NCBI GenBank assembly: GCA_032358165.1
Contig: JAALGY010000016.1
Location: 558,001-622,000, forward strand
From: Diplosphaera chodatii
Lineage: Eukaryota; Chlorophyta; Trebouxiophyceae; Prasiolales; Stichococcaceae
DNA length: 64,000 bases
Direction: 5' to 3'
The notes under the pieces are model-generated. The model was not told the origin of the DNA and ran no database searches. It saw only the letters and a program-made list of their open reading frames with translations. The position numbers were made by a program, and so were the translations under genes. How positions within the stretch are numbered: the stretch's first letter is position 1; each line of letters starts with the position of its first letter. Of the stretch, positions 12,839 through 24,664 are shown piece by piece.

Positions 12839-13191
12839 ATGACAGCAAACTCGTCCAAAGTGTTATGGCAAGATGCGCAGTAAAGGCAGCTTCCACAGTG
12901 GCAAATAAACAGACTGCCCAGCTTCAGCAAGTCTGCAGACCAGGGGCGTATGGCGCAACATGGTCCCAGGGTGCATGTCAGTTGGCAAGGGGCATACTGG
13001 TGAGGCCCGTCACATCCCGTGTGGGGACCGGACCACGAGGCCGCCAGATAAACCGCTAGCTGGCATGGTGACATCTGCTTGAAAGGCCAGCAATACAGCA
13101 AGAACACCTTGAGAACATGCATACAGACATCAGCAGACACCGACATTCTGTATGTGGGTGAACGGAGCTGATGGTCTCCGCCTGTCATTTG
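12839..13191. other. Upstream region of copy 3 / downstream of copy 4
   Basis: Non-coding spacer between consecutive minus-strand copies. It holds a version of the double-GGCGG element at 13041-13057. I see no other conserved feature. Confidence 0.5.
13041..13057 (-). promoter_or_regulatory. Conserved double-GGCGG upstream element, copy 3
   Basis: The minus strand reads AGCGGTTTATCTGGCGG, about 205 bp before the presumed start of copy 3. It differs from the copy 7 version at only three positions. Confidence 0.45.
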
Positions 13192-16100
13192 TCATCCCAG
13201 ATGCAGCTGTTGGATCAGGTTGCGCAGGGCGTTGTTGGGCAGCAGGACGTCTTCTCCGTAGGGCAGGGGCTGGCGTGTGATAGGGTGCAGTCCAGGGTTG
13301 GCCGCCAGCCACTGCTCCAGGGCAACCCGTTCGAAGCTGTGGCCCTCGTTGCCGCACAGCACCGGGTCTCGCATGACCCTGCCGCTCAGCGGGCAGCGCC
13401 ACCAGGCTGACTCTGGCACAGGGTCCTCGATACTGTTTCTTGATTGCTGGAGCGGCATGGTGGAAGCGGCTGAGCTGGAAGGCCCTGGTGCAGCCAGCAC
13501 GGTTTCAGCGGGCTCTGGCTGTGGCGTTTGTGCTGCTGGCATGTTGCTGCCGCTGGTGTCTGCAGCCTGATCAGCGTCGGCATTTGCTGCGGTGGGCTGC
13601 GCTGCTTTGGCGGTGGGCTGCGCACTGGCTTCGGTGGCGACCGCCCACTGTTTTGCTGCCCGCTTGCGGGCACGTTTGGCACCTGCCTTGCTGCTACTTG
13701 ACGGATCCGCAGGCTGCTCTTCTGCCTGTGCACACCAAAAACGGTGCAGTTGCTAGGCAGCATGCCGCTGCAACACGATCTGCAACCCACGTTTATTGCT
13801 GCCACCTTTCGTTGTTTACGGTTGTCAAATGGTGACAGGTGAATTACATGAATCCTCAGCCGTTTCCGATCTTCATCACTCGCTGCATGACGGCGACGTA
13901 GCTCATGCAGCATCAGCAAAGCGTACCAGCAGCTCTTGCATGGCTTGGTCTGCTGCAGCGATGGCATCTGCATCTGCAGCCGCAGGTGCACCCATTGTGC
14001 CGCCGCTTGTCGCACGGCGTCGTCGCCTCATGCTGCCGAGTGCACCCTCCACATTCTGCAGCACGTCGCCCCACTGCTCGGCCCACTCGGCAGCCAGGGA
14101 AGGTGGTGGCTGCAGATCCCTGCGTCATCCAGCAGGGTCGTCAGTCCGCCATGTTTTCATTCCAGAGCCGTTGTCAGGCTGGCACAATTGTCCGCTTTCA
14201 GAGTCAACTGGACAGCAATGTACAGCTCATTAAGGATGTACAGCTCACCTGACACGCTGCACTGCTGCATCCCAGCTGCCGTCGCGCAGCACAGCTGCGC
14301 ATGTCGGCTTGTCGTCGATCACCATCATCATCAGGACCTGGCCGGTCGCCCTGGTCCCCAGCGCAGTAACCCGCCATGACATCTTATCGGCTGCCAGCTC
14401 TGACGATGTTGCTTGCCATGGCAGTGCCTGCACTGACGGGTGCCAAGTCCAAACCCAGGACATCAGTGCCCTATGCCTATGTATGGTGTAATGTACATGC
14501 ATCTGCGGGCCATCGTGCGCAACTGCAAGTGGTAGCTGCACATTGCTTACCTTTTCCATATAGGACCTCAGCAGGTGCAAGCTGTCACTTTACTAAGACA
14601 ATGGCTGCAGGGACTGCAAGCTTGAACACAGGCCACACCTGCAGCAGGGGCCCGGCCATGCTCTGCTGAACGAGGGCGCGGCAAACAGGCTTGGACATGC
14701 CGAGGGTGAGTCGTCCAACGATGTGGGCTGCATGACGCCGAATGTGGTACGGCGAGTGGGGATCCAGCCGCATGGCCATGCGCGCTGTGGGGGCCAGAGC
14801 CGCCTGCGCTGCAGCCTCTGCATGTGCGATGGGGATGCAGCCGAGGGCGCCGCGCAGCAGGTCTACAACGGCAGCTGCTGCCCATGGCTTTTGGTCAAAC
14901 GCCGCGGTGGCAGCATGCTGCAGGTTGCAAGAATAGTATGTTAATCACCAGCATCTTCTGTCGTCGATGCACTGCTAGTTCACCTACTGCAGACACCATC
15001 TGCGGTACTGCACAAGCTGGTGTGACATACATGTGCATCAATGCTTGTGTACAGCAGAAGCAGCAACCATGCAGCAGGTTCTCCTAATCTCGTAATTCTC
15101 AGGACATAGGCAGCATGCTTCACCTCTGCGGCTGCTGCCAAAGCGTATGTAGCAGAGAACAGCCCTGGAGCAAGGCAGCTGCCAGTCTCCTGCACAACCA
15201 GGCTGCCACACCTGCTCCGTATGTTCCTGCACCTGCAGGCCGATTCCGCCTGCGGAACAAAACTGCATACCAATCTGGCGCTGTACATGCCAGGCGGAGT
15301 ATGCGACACGGCAACTGTCAAAGCAGGTAGGGTACAGTTTCGTTTGCAACAGCATTGAGGGTAGTGAGTTAGAGCACGACAGTTTGCGGATTGGATCAAA
15401 GATCACCTGCAGTGCTGCAGCAAGCGCAGCTACCGCCCCAGTCTCAAATATGGAGTCTGTGTCCCTCGCGTGATTATCCTGTGAGCTGCTGAGCACGCAC
15501 TGCAGCATTGCACAGCAATGCTCAAGTGGTCTCAAGTGATGATGGTTTGACTGGCATAGCAACAAGACCTTTTACCGCTGCAGCAGCAAACGAAGCACTG
15601 TCGCTCACGTTCACAGTTGCATCAACATGACTTGCATTGATGTCCATCAGCAGCGCCACCTGCATGATGACCACAGCAGCCAAGCTTTGCACGAACAGCC
15701 AACGGTATCATGCCACTTCGCCCAGAGCAGCCTTGCTGTTATGCAATTGGAGTTTGTCCATTTACACCCACGCCTCGGCATGATGTATCAGCGAACCAGG
15801 CAAGATGTTGAAGCTTGATCGCAGCTGCTGTTGCTTGGGTACGTTGCTAACACAAAGGCATTATGGGGCAGCCTCCTGCGGTATCAACCCACCTGATCGG
15901 CGTAAGGTAGCCTCTCCACTTGAGTGCGAACTGTCGGCAGGCCCTCGGCCACACTGCCAGACGGGACATCTTGCAGATTAGCTTGGTCGCTGAACCAGGA
16001 TGTGGCCAGCTGCTGCAGCTGTGCCAGGTGCGACATCAGGGCGGCCATACCCTTCCAGGGACCATCTGCAAGGCAGGGCCGCTGCGCAGTTGCAAAGCAC

Positions 16101-17053
16101 TGGGCGTCTGTCCCAACCTTGCATGCTGTCACGAACATCTGCCTGTCACATCTGACAGGCAGAGCTCAAGCCACACTTAGGGGCTGCATGCTGAAACAGT
16201 CAGCAGTACAACATGCGGATGCGAAGGCGCACCTAGCAGGATCCACGGGGTGGCCATAGACAAATGCAGCAGCAGTTCTATGTGCTGTGGGTTTGCGAGA
16301 TGCTTGACAGCTGTGCCCACAGCCTTTGTGATGGCGGTATGCAGAGCTGGCATGCCATTGACGTAAGACGCCTTGTCTGCACAGTACGAACAGCAGGCCA
16401 TTTGAAGCATGCAGCGTGCTGCAGTTGCAGTCCCTGGCTTCTTTCATCTACAAATGGAAAGGCATTCCGGCATGACAGTAGCCGGCAATAATATGGCGCC
16501 ATGTACATGAAGTTCACGTATGCTGACCCTGCATGAAGTGCCATTTTGGTCCCAGCAGCTCACCCATGTTCGCGTTCAGGTTTGCGATGTTGTAGCGCAG
16601 TTGCGCCACACACGAAGTAGTTGGTATATACAGGGAGTGTGGAGGCCACAGCCCACTTGCAGCTGCACGCACCGCCAGTTGCTCGCCAGCCACAACCTGC
16701 AAAAGAATCATATTTGTGCAATTTAGCCCATCCCAGCAGCAGTGCAGTTCTTGCAGGATCTATCTCTATGTAGAACATCATCTTGTTTGCATGTGCTGCG
16801 GTTTCAGAGGAAAATGCAGTGCAGGGCATAAATGCAAATTGTTGACACTGTAGAAAGGGACTGTCTGACCGTAGCTAGCCATCATTCTACCTTCGCAAGC
16901 AGCTCCCCGGCTAGCTCCAGCAGTTGACACTTGTTGACAGCGCTGCACACCTCGTCCTGCCGCATGCACTTCAGCACGTCACAGGCTGCCATTGGCAGCC
17001 ACACGCCAACCCGATGCAGCTGGAAGGCTGCATCGTGAAAGTCGTCAGACTGC

Positions 17054-17091
<38 letters not shown>

Positions 17092-18304
17092 TAGCTTCCT
17101 GACCTTCGCCAACCATGCTGACAGCGCGACAGCAATTTCGCTCAGCATTTCAGCGCACATTGACGCAATCTCCTGCGATCAGCAGAGCCACTGACTCAAG
17201 GCATGAAATGCTTACAGGGTTCGGCTCTAGTGTCTCTCCCCAAACTTATGTACATGCATGACCATGCAGAAGGTCAGGATGCACAATGCTGCTGCATGCC
17301 TGCTGTTGCATGCACAGGCGCCTTGGCTGCTACAAGCGCAGTGCATCACCGCACCTTACTGTTGAGTGTGGTTGTGTCTTGCCGTCTGGCCAGACTTGTC
17401 TCGTTGATCAGGAAACCGTGAGTCAGCCGAGCATCAATGCAGGCATGCTGCGGGAAGTCAGCCTTGCCCTCGCGCACGGCTGCAGCTGCAGCTTGCAGCA
17501 TACTGGGCCCCATAACTGCAAACACCCTCTCCACATGACGCGGCAAGTCGCTGGCAACCAGCTGCGGTGCTCGAGGCTAATGGCCTGCACGAGGCTGCGG
17601 CCCAAGCAGGCGGCCGCGGCTGGATCCGCTGCTGCGAGCGCCTGCACGCCGCCGGCCAGTTCCACAGCGGCCAGCACCTCAGCTGCACCTCTTGCCAGAC
17701 ACAGTGCCTCGATCTGGTCAAGCAGGCGATTCTCCTGCCGGCAGCTCAGCTGCTCGGCCAGCTGGATCAGCTCTGCTTTGGCATTGGCTTTGCACTTGCC
17801 AAATGCCTGCCAGCCTGGGTCTATGCACATCGCAAGCTGGTGGAAGCGCCCTGTGCGAATATAACAATATTTTAGAGGAAGCAGTGGCCATGTCTGTGAA
17901 CATGAGCACCATCCTGAAGATTCTTGGAGGAGCAGAGTAGCAAGTGGCTGCTGAAAGAAGCTCACGCTGAACTGCAGTTGCGCAGGCATGAGCAGCAGCC
18001 CAGGATGGGAAGCGAACCGCACACCACGATGTTCTCTCATCTTCCTGAAGGTTCACAGGACCTGTGCAACCTGCAACTATTGCACATGGGCCGTCCTCGC
18101 TGACGAGCATCATAGCATGCGGCAGAGCAGATGGCTGTGCTGCTGATGATGATGCCACAGCCACAATAAACCACGGTCACCATGCTCGATCAGGGCAGCC
18201 TTCTCCCGACTCCAGTCCTCCCGTTTCAGGCCACACACGAGCAGGTCGTGTGGCTGACTGGCCTGCTGCTGGTGGTGTACCAGTATCACCACCCGAGGAA
18301 TCAT
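13192..18304 (-). CDS. U-box family copy 4: C-terminal U-box protein with one frameshift in exon 3
   Basis: Exons: 18304-18181, 18070-17966, 17850-17355, 17172-16891, 16696-16564, 16376-16233, 16065-15893, 15659-15609, 15499-15407, 15249-15124, 14917-14639, 14427-14249, 14119-13927, 13725-13192. The ATG at 18304 starts MIPRVVILVHHQQQASQPHD, then LLVCGLKREDWSREKAALIEHG. Exon 4 carries twelve consecutive glutamines. Exon 14 has KAGAKRARKRAAKQ and an intact U-box (WWRCPLSGRVMRDPVLCGNE, GHSFERVALEQWLAANPGLH, LPNNALRNLIQQLHLG). Exon 3 is one base short. The frame of LEHRSWLPATC must shift into LPRHVERVFAVMGPSMLQ near 17530-17560. Without the lesion the protein would be about 970 residues. A sequencing or assembly error is possible because everything else is open. 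Confidence 0.75.
17056..17088 (-). repeat. CAG microsatellite in copy 4 exon 4
   Basis: Eleven perfect CTG units on the plus strand (CAG in the sense of the gene), plus a CAA, encode a run of twelve Gln. Other copies have only QQQ to QQQQQ here. It sits between the two helical halves of exon 4, so a length change would alter a loop rather than a core helix. Confidence 0.9.
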
Positions 18305-18772
18305 GGCAGATGTCTTGCTTGCTCTTGGCTTCGCTGCACCTTACTGTACAGTGCAGCACTTCTCATTCATCGCACTTTGGCATCCAGAAGCTGTCCACAG
18401 CCCAACTCTTAGTTGACGGTTGAAAACCTTGGAGGCCTGCACATGCAGGAGTGCAACATGTGTTCAAGCTCATAAAGCTATGAAGTTGACAGCACGTTCA
18501 TTGGCAGGCTGCATGCCCACTAGATCCGTGTCTGCCTGCTGTCTTGGTGAAACAGCTCGATAAGTGGATCCTGTTGGCGTGCACGCACCCCAGCAGCCAA
18601 CCCATGCAGCTTGCTGATTACATAGGTCTGCTTGCAGGCGGGCTGCTTCACGAGTCCAGTGCGTGATGTGAGCCATGCTATCATCAGGCCGCCTGGATTA
18701 TTGTATGTCGAACAACGTCACAAGTGAGATAACCAGCCGGTCATCTATCGGCAAGGACACTGCGCCAGCGCC
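18305..18772. promoter_or_regulatory. Shared head-to-head upstream region of copies 4 and 5
   Basis: The starts of copy 4 (18304, minus) and copy 5 (18773, plus) diverge across 468 bp. Both promoters must lie here or overlap. A half match to the GGCGG element (CTGTTGGCGTGC near 18571) lies about 200 bp before copy 5. No clear TATA box or coding exon is visible. Confidence 0.45.
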
Positions 18773-21700
18773 ATGGCATGTTCTCTCATTGTCTGGGGCC
18801 TCGACCTACAAGACTGGAGCCAAGCAAAGGACGTAATGACCAACCATGGTGACCGTCGATTCTATTGTAGCGGGATTGTGCAGCAGCAGAGGAATGACCT
18901 CTGCCGCATGCTGGTCATGTTGCTCGTCCCTGAGCATGGTCTGTCATGACAGCAGGTTGCATGGGTGGAGCAGAATGTCATAAGGATGGCGACGCAGCGT
19001 GGTGCGCGGTTAGCTTCTCATCATTGACAGCCGCTGCAGCCTGTGCGGCCGACCTGCAACGTGATTCTCTGGGCAGAGCCAACCAGCGAGGACATGTTTC
19101 TCGTGTCTGCCATGCTGAGTATATCATGAGAGTCCAGAGTTTTTGTCCTCACTTGGTGACATACAGCAATGCTGTATCTGCAGAGCGCATCGGCAACCTG
19201 CAGATAGGCATGAAACCTGACTGGCAAACATTTGGGAAGGATGAGGCGACTGCAATGGCGAATCTAAGGCAGCTGGCTGAGCAGCTCAGCTGCAGGGCCT
19301 GCTTGCCGCGAGTCCTGCGAGAGCCCGAGCTGATGTGCCTGGCACGGGGCGCGCCCGCGATACTGGCAGCAGTCGAAGCTGTCGGTGGGGCGGCTCTGGT
19401 GCTGGCAGCGGACTGAGGCGCAGCAATTTGCCTCTGCCGCGGCCTCATGCAGCGCCCAGGCGAGATGTGCAGCAGCGTGGAGGAAGCGTTTGCAGAGTTG
19501 GCACCGGCGCTGCTGCATGACGTAGCTGGAAAGGCAAAACACGACATCCCTGGGTTCCTGGCGCATATCCATGCCGCTGGCCGCCTGCTGGCTGTCTTCC
19601 AGGAGCAGTGTGAGGTGGCTGACCAGCAGCAAGCCCGCCGGCTGGCACTGCAGCCTGAAATCATGTGGCAGGTAGGCTGGCATAAGCTGTTTTGCAGTGA
19701 GGGACGCAAAGGTTCGCATGTTGCAGCACCGTGAGATGCATCCTGCACCCTTATAAGCTGCATCTATGGCGCCAGCTTTCAGGAGCTGGCCTGATGCCCG
19801 GAGGGTCGTGCTTCCATGCTGCACAGAGCCGAGCTTATAGCACATCATCTACATCTACATCTGTGCTTTGCTGCAGGAACTAGCATCAGATTTTGTGACA
19901 GTGCCACGAAAAGTCGTGGACGAGCTGTTCGACTGGTTAACAGCAGTTGGCAGGCCAGCTCAGCAGCGGAGGCAGCCGCTAAACAACACGCAGCGCCCTG
20001 CTCACCTGTTCGGCACAGCGTCAGAGCTGCATGAGCATGCCGTCTGGTTGCCACAGGCGGCCGGCAGCCTGCTGCGGTGTGTGCGGGGAAAACAGTTTTG
20101 CAGCGCGGTCGACAAGCGGCAGCTGCTGGACACCCTGGGGCAGCTGCTTCAGAGGGTGCGGTCATTGCCCTCACCGGCATGCACCTACATGTGGTTGTGT
20201 TGAGGTCTGGCCCACAAGCCTCCCATCCGCTGTCAATGCATGTGCTATGTGTTTGCATAGTTCACAACGACCTGCCCTTTACCATATCGCCTGCAGGTTG
20301 TCACTTGCATTGAGCAGAATGAGAGACTGGCTGCAATTGGGCTGTGGCCTCCAGACTTCAGCCTGTCAGCCACTGCTTGTGTGGGCCAGCTGTTTTCGGC
20401 CATTCTCGTCACTGCCGCCAGCATGGGTGAGCTTTGCTTTGCAATACCTCACGGCAGCATGCGCGGCAGTCAGTACCTTCCACAGCATGGGCAGTGCTAC
20501 ACTCGCCAAACAGTGTGCTCTGCTGGTTACACAAACCGAGCACCAACTCTGATGGCTGATTCAGTTCATCACGGCCTCCAGCTGGTCGCAGAAGTTGCTG
20601 CCTGCATCACGACTAAGACCCACTGATATGTCCTCACGAATCTGGTATTTACTTCTGGTTCTGTTTGTGGTGCTGAGCAGACCAGCCGGCACGGGCTGCA
20701 GCACGACTAACGGCACTGCAGGTGCCCGCCACACGGGCTCTGAGCATCGTGCTTGACCACCTCATGGCCCCGCGGCACCTCGGGCTGCTGCTGTACCTGG
20801 CCAGGATTGCACGGCTTCCACTGCTGGGTGCGCCGCCGCATCAGCCGCTGCTGTACAGTCTGCCAGCAGATGTGTGTACCACCCAATGTCTCTGCATGTT
20901 GCATGCCGCAGCCGGGCACAACAACGAACTGGCCTGAGATATGTTTTGGAACAACAGACCGGCAAGCTCACAACCACTGCACCCCGTGTTGATGCAGGAG
21001 CCCCCCACTACAAAGGATACTCCATCATGATGGGTCAGTTCACCCGTGTACAGCAGCTCACCCTCACCTGGCATGGCAACCCAGAGGCCGTGCCAGCCGC
21101 TGAGCTGGCAGGACGCCTGCCAGGTTTCCACCATCTGCTTTCAAGTGACGATCAGGCGAGTGACAGGCGGCAACACTCTGCCTTGGCAGTTCCCAGACCC
21201 GGCTATGACTAGCCAGGCTGACCGCATGCTAGGCATACTGGTGCTGTTCGGCCTTTTTGAAGGTTGCCGCCGTGCTCGTGATCCCTGCTCTTTCTTGACT
21301 CCCTCCTGCTGTACATCTCTCACTTCTGACCAGCTGTCGGCGACGGTGACTGCTGTGCTGCGCTCAGGTGGCATTGCTGCTGGATCATAATGCCACTCAG
21401 CTTGCTGACGTTGTGCATGTGAGTGGCATCCTGTTTGCCTGAATGCACGGCTGCAGTCTGAGCCACTGCAGCTGCGACTAATTTGGCACGATATCCCTTG
21501 ACTGCTGATGTATGCTGGAGCTGTGTGTTGTGCAGTATATCTCTACCGTCATCATCCTGATGTATGGCGAAGTCAACACCGACAGCATCTTCCACAGCAT
21601 TTTCCACTCAGGGGCGGTTGAGGCCCTGGCTGCAACGCTGCAGGTGGCGGCCCTTCTGACACCAGAGCCGCTGCCATACATAGCGCTTGCACATGTTGCT

Positions 21701-23971
21701 ACATGTCGCTGCACGCCGCCGACACGCAGTATGACACCTACATTGTACTTTGCAGGTGGATCCCTGCAAAAATGTGCGAGGCCTGGCCGGCGACTTGGTA
21801 GAACCAAGCAGCAGCAGCTGCTTGGCTCCAGGACTGTTTCGTGTGGCGGAAGTGCTGCGAGCCGTCACGCAGGTGGTGTCTGGTCGGCTGCGCATGCCTG
21901 TGCATGTGTGATGTGAGGTGCTCAGCCATTGGGCCACCCCGTGCAAAGATGAAGGCGTGTTGTGCTGCTAGCTGGGCATGGCAGCTGCCACGCACATATG
22001 TCCGCCTGCTGGCAGCTAGCTGACTGCCAGAGCAGGGTGCAGCGGCAGGTGACAATGCTGGAAACCTGAACTTTCGGTTCGCTGCCCAGCCACCGCCGAA
22101 CGGGGCGCTGTCATGCATGTCTGCAGCGTGCCGTCACGGCGGCTGCTGCGGGCAAGCCGTGGGCGGGGGCCGCTGTCGCCTCGCTCGTGCGTGGCGGCGT
22201 CGGCAGCCTGCGTCTCGGGCATGCAGAGGCCGCAGCACGGGCGACACCGCGCACCACAGCGCCTGGGGCCCAGCCGCCGGACCCCAGCCTGCCACAGATA
22301 GCGTGGCAGCGCGGCGCTGAGATCCTGGCGAACATTGCCCACAGCCTGACGCCGCCCATGGCACGCACCCTGGCCAAGCGGGGCCTAGTGGGCCCCCTGC
22401 TGCAGGTGGGCTGACGCGCTAGGTTCTGCTGACCTTGCAGTCTTCCCTGTGTTATGTGTGCTTAGGGGTTTGATATGCCAACGCACATGCCGCTTTGCAA
22501 AGCTGCTGCTGTGAGAGTGATGCAGTCCCTGCCTGCAAGTTGCAAGCCATGCACAGGGTCATGTCTGTGCGCCAGCAATCAGTGCCAGCTTGCAGCAAGC
22601 ACAACCGACGATAGCTGGCCGTGACACTCTGTTGTCGTCATGGAGGAAACTTGACTCATGTGTCACTGCAGGCGCTTCCAGTGAGGGCAACAACGTCTGA
22701 GGCGGCGGCCGAGATCACTGCCTGGCAGGCCTCCATGGCCATTGGCGACATCCTAGCAGCAGTGCTGGCTGCTGACCCTTCAGCGTGCATGGCTCTGCTG
22801 CGTGACGGCAGCTGGGATGCGGCTGTGAAGCAACTCAGGTGGGTTGCAGCCGTCTGACCACTCCTGTACTTACAAGGAAGCAAGCAGCAGATGCAGTGTG
22901 ACGGCAGACAGTCTCCTGACAGCGGCCCATCTGCAACCTGTAGACGCTGAACACATGGCACATACAACAACGCTGAATTCACCAGATGTGTAGGTATGCC
23001 ACACTGTTCACCTAAACTGAACTTCATGACGCAGGGACCTGCAACCGCCACTGCCGCTGGCTCCAGGGTGGCTGGAGCAGCGGGACGCGCTGCTGCACAG
23101 ATTGGCGCTGCTGAACGGTGGCAGCCGAAGCAGCTCACAAGCCGCAGGCGGCAGTGCATCGGCAGCGGATGCCGATGCCGTCGCGGCGGCAGAGCGTGCC
23201 ATGCAAGAGCTGCTGGTGCGATCCAGCTTGTCGTGCTAGCATCGCAACCTATCACAGTGCAGAGGTTCCACAGAGTTATCAGATTGCAATGCAGTGCAGT
23301 TTGAGTGACTGTGGTCCTGATCAGTTGTGGCAGCAGGCACAGTGGCAAGTGGTTGGCCACATGAAGTGCAGGATCGCAGGAGGTGGCCGCAAACTGAACG
23401 CTTCTCGTGCATGCAGGCCGAAGAGCAGCCTGCTACAATCCCGGGCAAGAGCAGCAGGGCAGCCGCAAAGCGCGCCCGCAGGAAATTCGCCAAGCAGCAG
23501 GCGCCTGCTATTGGCCCTGATGCGCAGTCTGCCGCCTTGACAGCCGAGCCTGATGCATGTAGCTCCAGCACTGGAGCAGCTAGCAGGGGCCTGCTGGCGG
23601 GTGCTGCCAGTGGCATGCCGACAGCAGGTGGTGCGCAGCCCAAGGCAGGCCTATCAGTGCGAGACACAACATACAGCATGCACGGCTGCCCAGGTGCTGC
23701 AAATGAGCCGGCGCAGCAGACAGAGTCGGAGGCTTCCAATGCTGCAGCACAAGGAGACTGGTGGCGCTGCCCACTAAGCGGCGTGGTCATGCGGGACCCG
23801 GTGCTGTGTGGCAGCGGGGGGCACAGCTTCGAGCGGGAGGCCCTGGAGGACTGGCCGGCGGCCAACCCTGGGCTGGACCCAACCAGGCGGCAGCCCCTGC
23901 CGCCTGCGGGAAGCAACATGCTGCCCAACCATGCGCTGCGCAACATGATCCAGCAGCTGCAGCTGGGCTGA
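18773..23971 (+). CDS. U-box family copy 5: complete gene apart from one in-frame TGA
   Basis: Exons: 18773-18848, 18956-19060, 19184-19671, 19877-20155, 20297-20426, 20681-20827, 20998-21155, 21368-21418, 21536-21643, 21756-21872, 22127-22405, 22672-22838, 23035-23215, 23417-23971. The ATG in GCCATGG starts MACSLIVWGLDLQDWSQAKD. Exon 2 has GDAAWCAVSFSSLTAAAACA. Exon 14 holds SRAAAKRARRKFAKQQA and an intact U-box (WWRCPLSGVVMRDPVLCGSG, GHSFEREALEDWPAANPGLD, LPNHALRNMIQQLQLG). All phases close, giving 946 residues, but codon 138 (19414-19416, exon 3) is TGA where relatives have Pro or Ala in LAADPAAA. Intron 7 uses a GC donor (CAG|GCGAGT at 21156). The single stop could be a recent nonsense mutation, read-through or an error. 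Confidence 0.8.
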
Positions 23972-24283
23972 GGTCTGCAGAATGGGTTCGGTGGGTGCAC
24001 AGGTCAATTGCACTCCAGGATGCCTCTCCGCTGCGAGCACATCCCTTGCAGAATGCAGCTAGAACACACTGGAAGTCTCACACGACTTTCAAATTCCGCC
24101 TTTGTACGGGAACTTGCTCCGCAACCGTGTGATGATGAAGCGGATGCCCATTGCTGAAGCAAACAGGATAGCCAACCTGTCGGCTACATAATCGTGGCAA
24201 GACCTAAACACTGCAGCTGCATCGCCCTTGTTCATTGCATCCAGAATGATCCATCAGCCGCCATCGTAGCTGCACCCGCCACT
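23972..24283. other. Spacer between tail-to-tail copies 5 and 6
   Basis: About 300 bp separate the stop of copy 5 from the relic U-box of copy 6. It is presumably 3' UTR of both. I see no gene or repeat. Confidence 0.5.
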
Positions 24284-24664
24284 TCATGTTCCATCAGACA
24301 TGGTGGGCAATGGCAATGTCTCTTTGTGGCAGCAGCGGCTGCAGATTGATGGAACCAACCCGGGGTCGACCGCCAGCCACACCTTCAGGGCCTCAAAGCT
24401 GTAGCCCCCGCTACCCACCGGCTGCAATGTCGCTTGACCTCGCCGCTGAGCGGGCAGCACGACCAGTCTGAAGTGTAGTGCAGAGTTGGCAGCGGCTATC
24501 CCTGACCGCTGCTGGGCAGTTGGTGAAGCGCTGGCACACCATGCTCTTGCTGCTGTCGCTCGGCTGCACGAGGGTCCACTGGCCGCTTGGTATCTGCCCA
24601 TCCTGTGCAGCTGCAGCTGATGGCCAGCTGGTCTGCGGGCAGGCTGAGTTGACCTGTTGTTGAG
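24284..24664 (-). pseudogene. Decayed U-box and linker of copy 6
   Basis: Beyond the TAG of copy 6 the sequence still shows DWSCCPLSGEVKRHCSRWVA in one frame and GSGGYSFEALKVWLAVDPGL in another. These match the U-box motifs WWRCPLSGEVMRDP and GSGGHSFERALEEWLAANPG. At least one frame change separates the halves. The C-terminal LPNHALRNMIQQL motif is gone, so this U-box cannot fold. Confidence 0.75.

Noticed and set aside
22656..24000. Long minus-strand frames over the last exons of copy 5
   Set aside because: They are antisense shadows of exons 12-14 of copy 5, whose sense translation carries the intact U-box.
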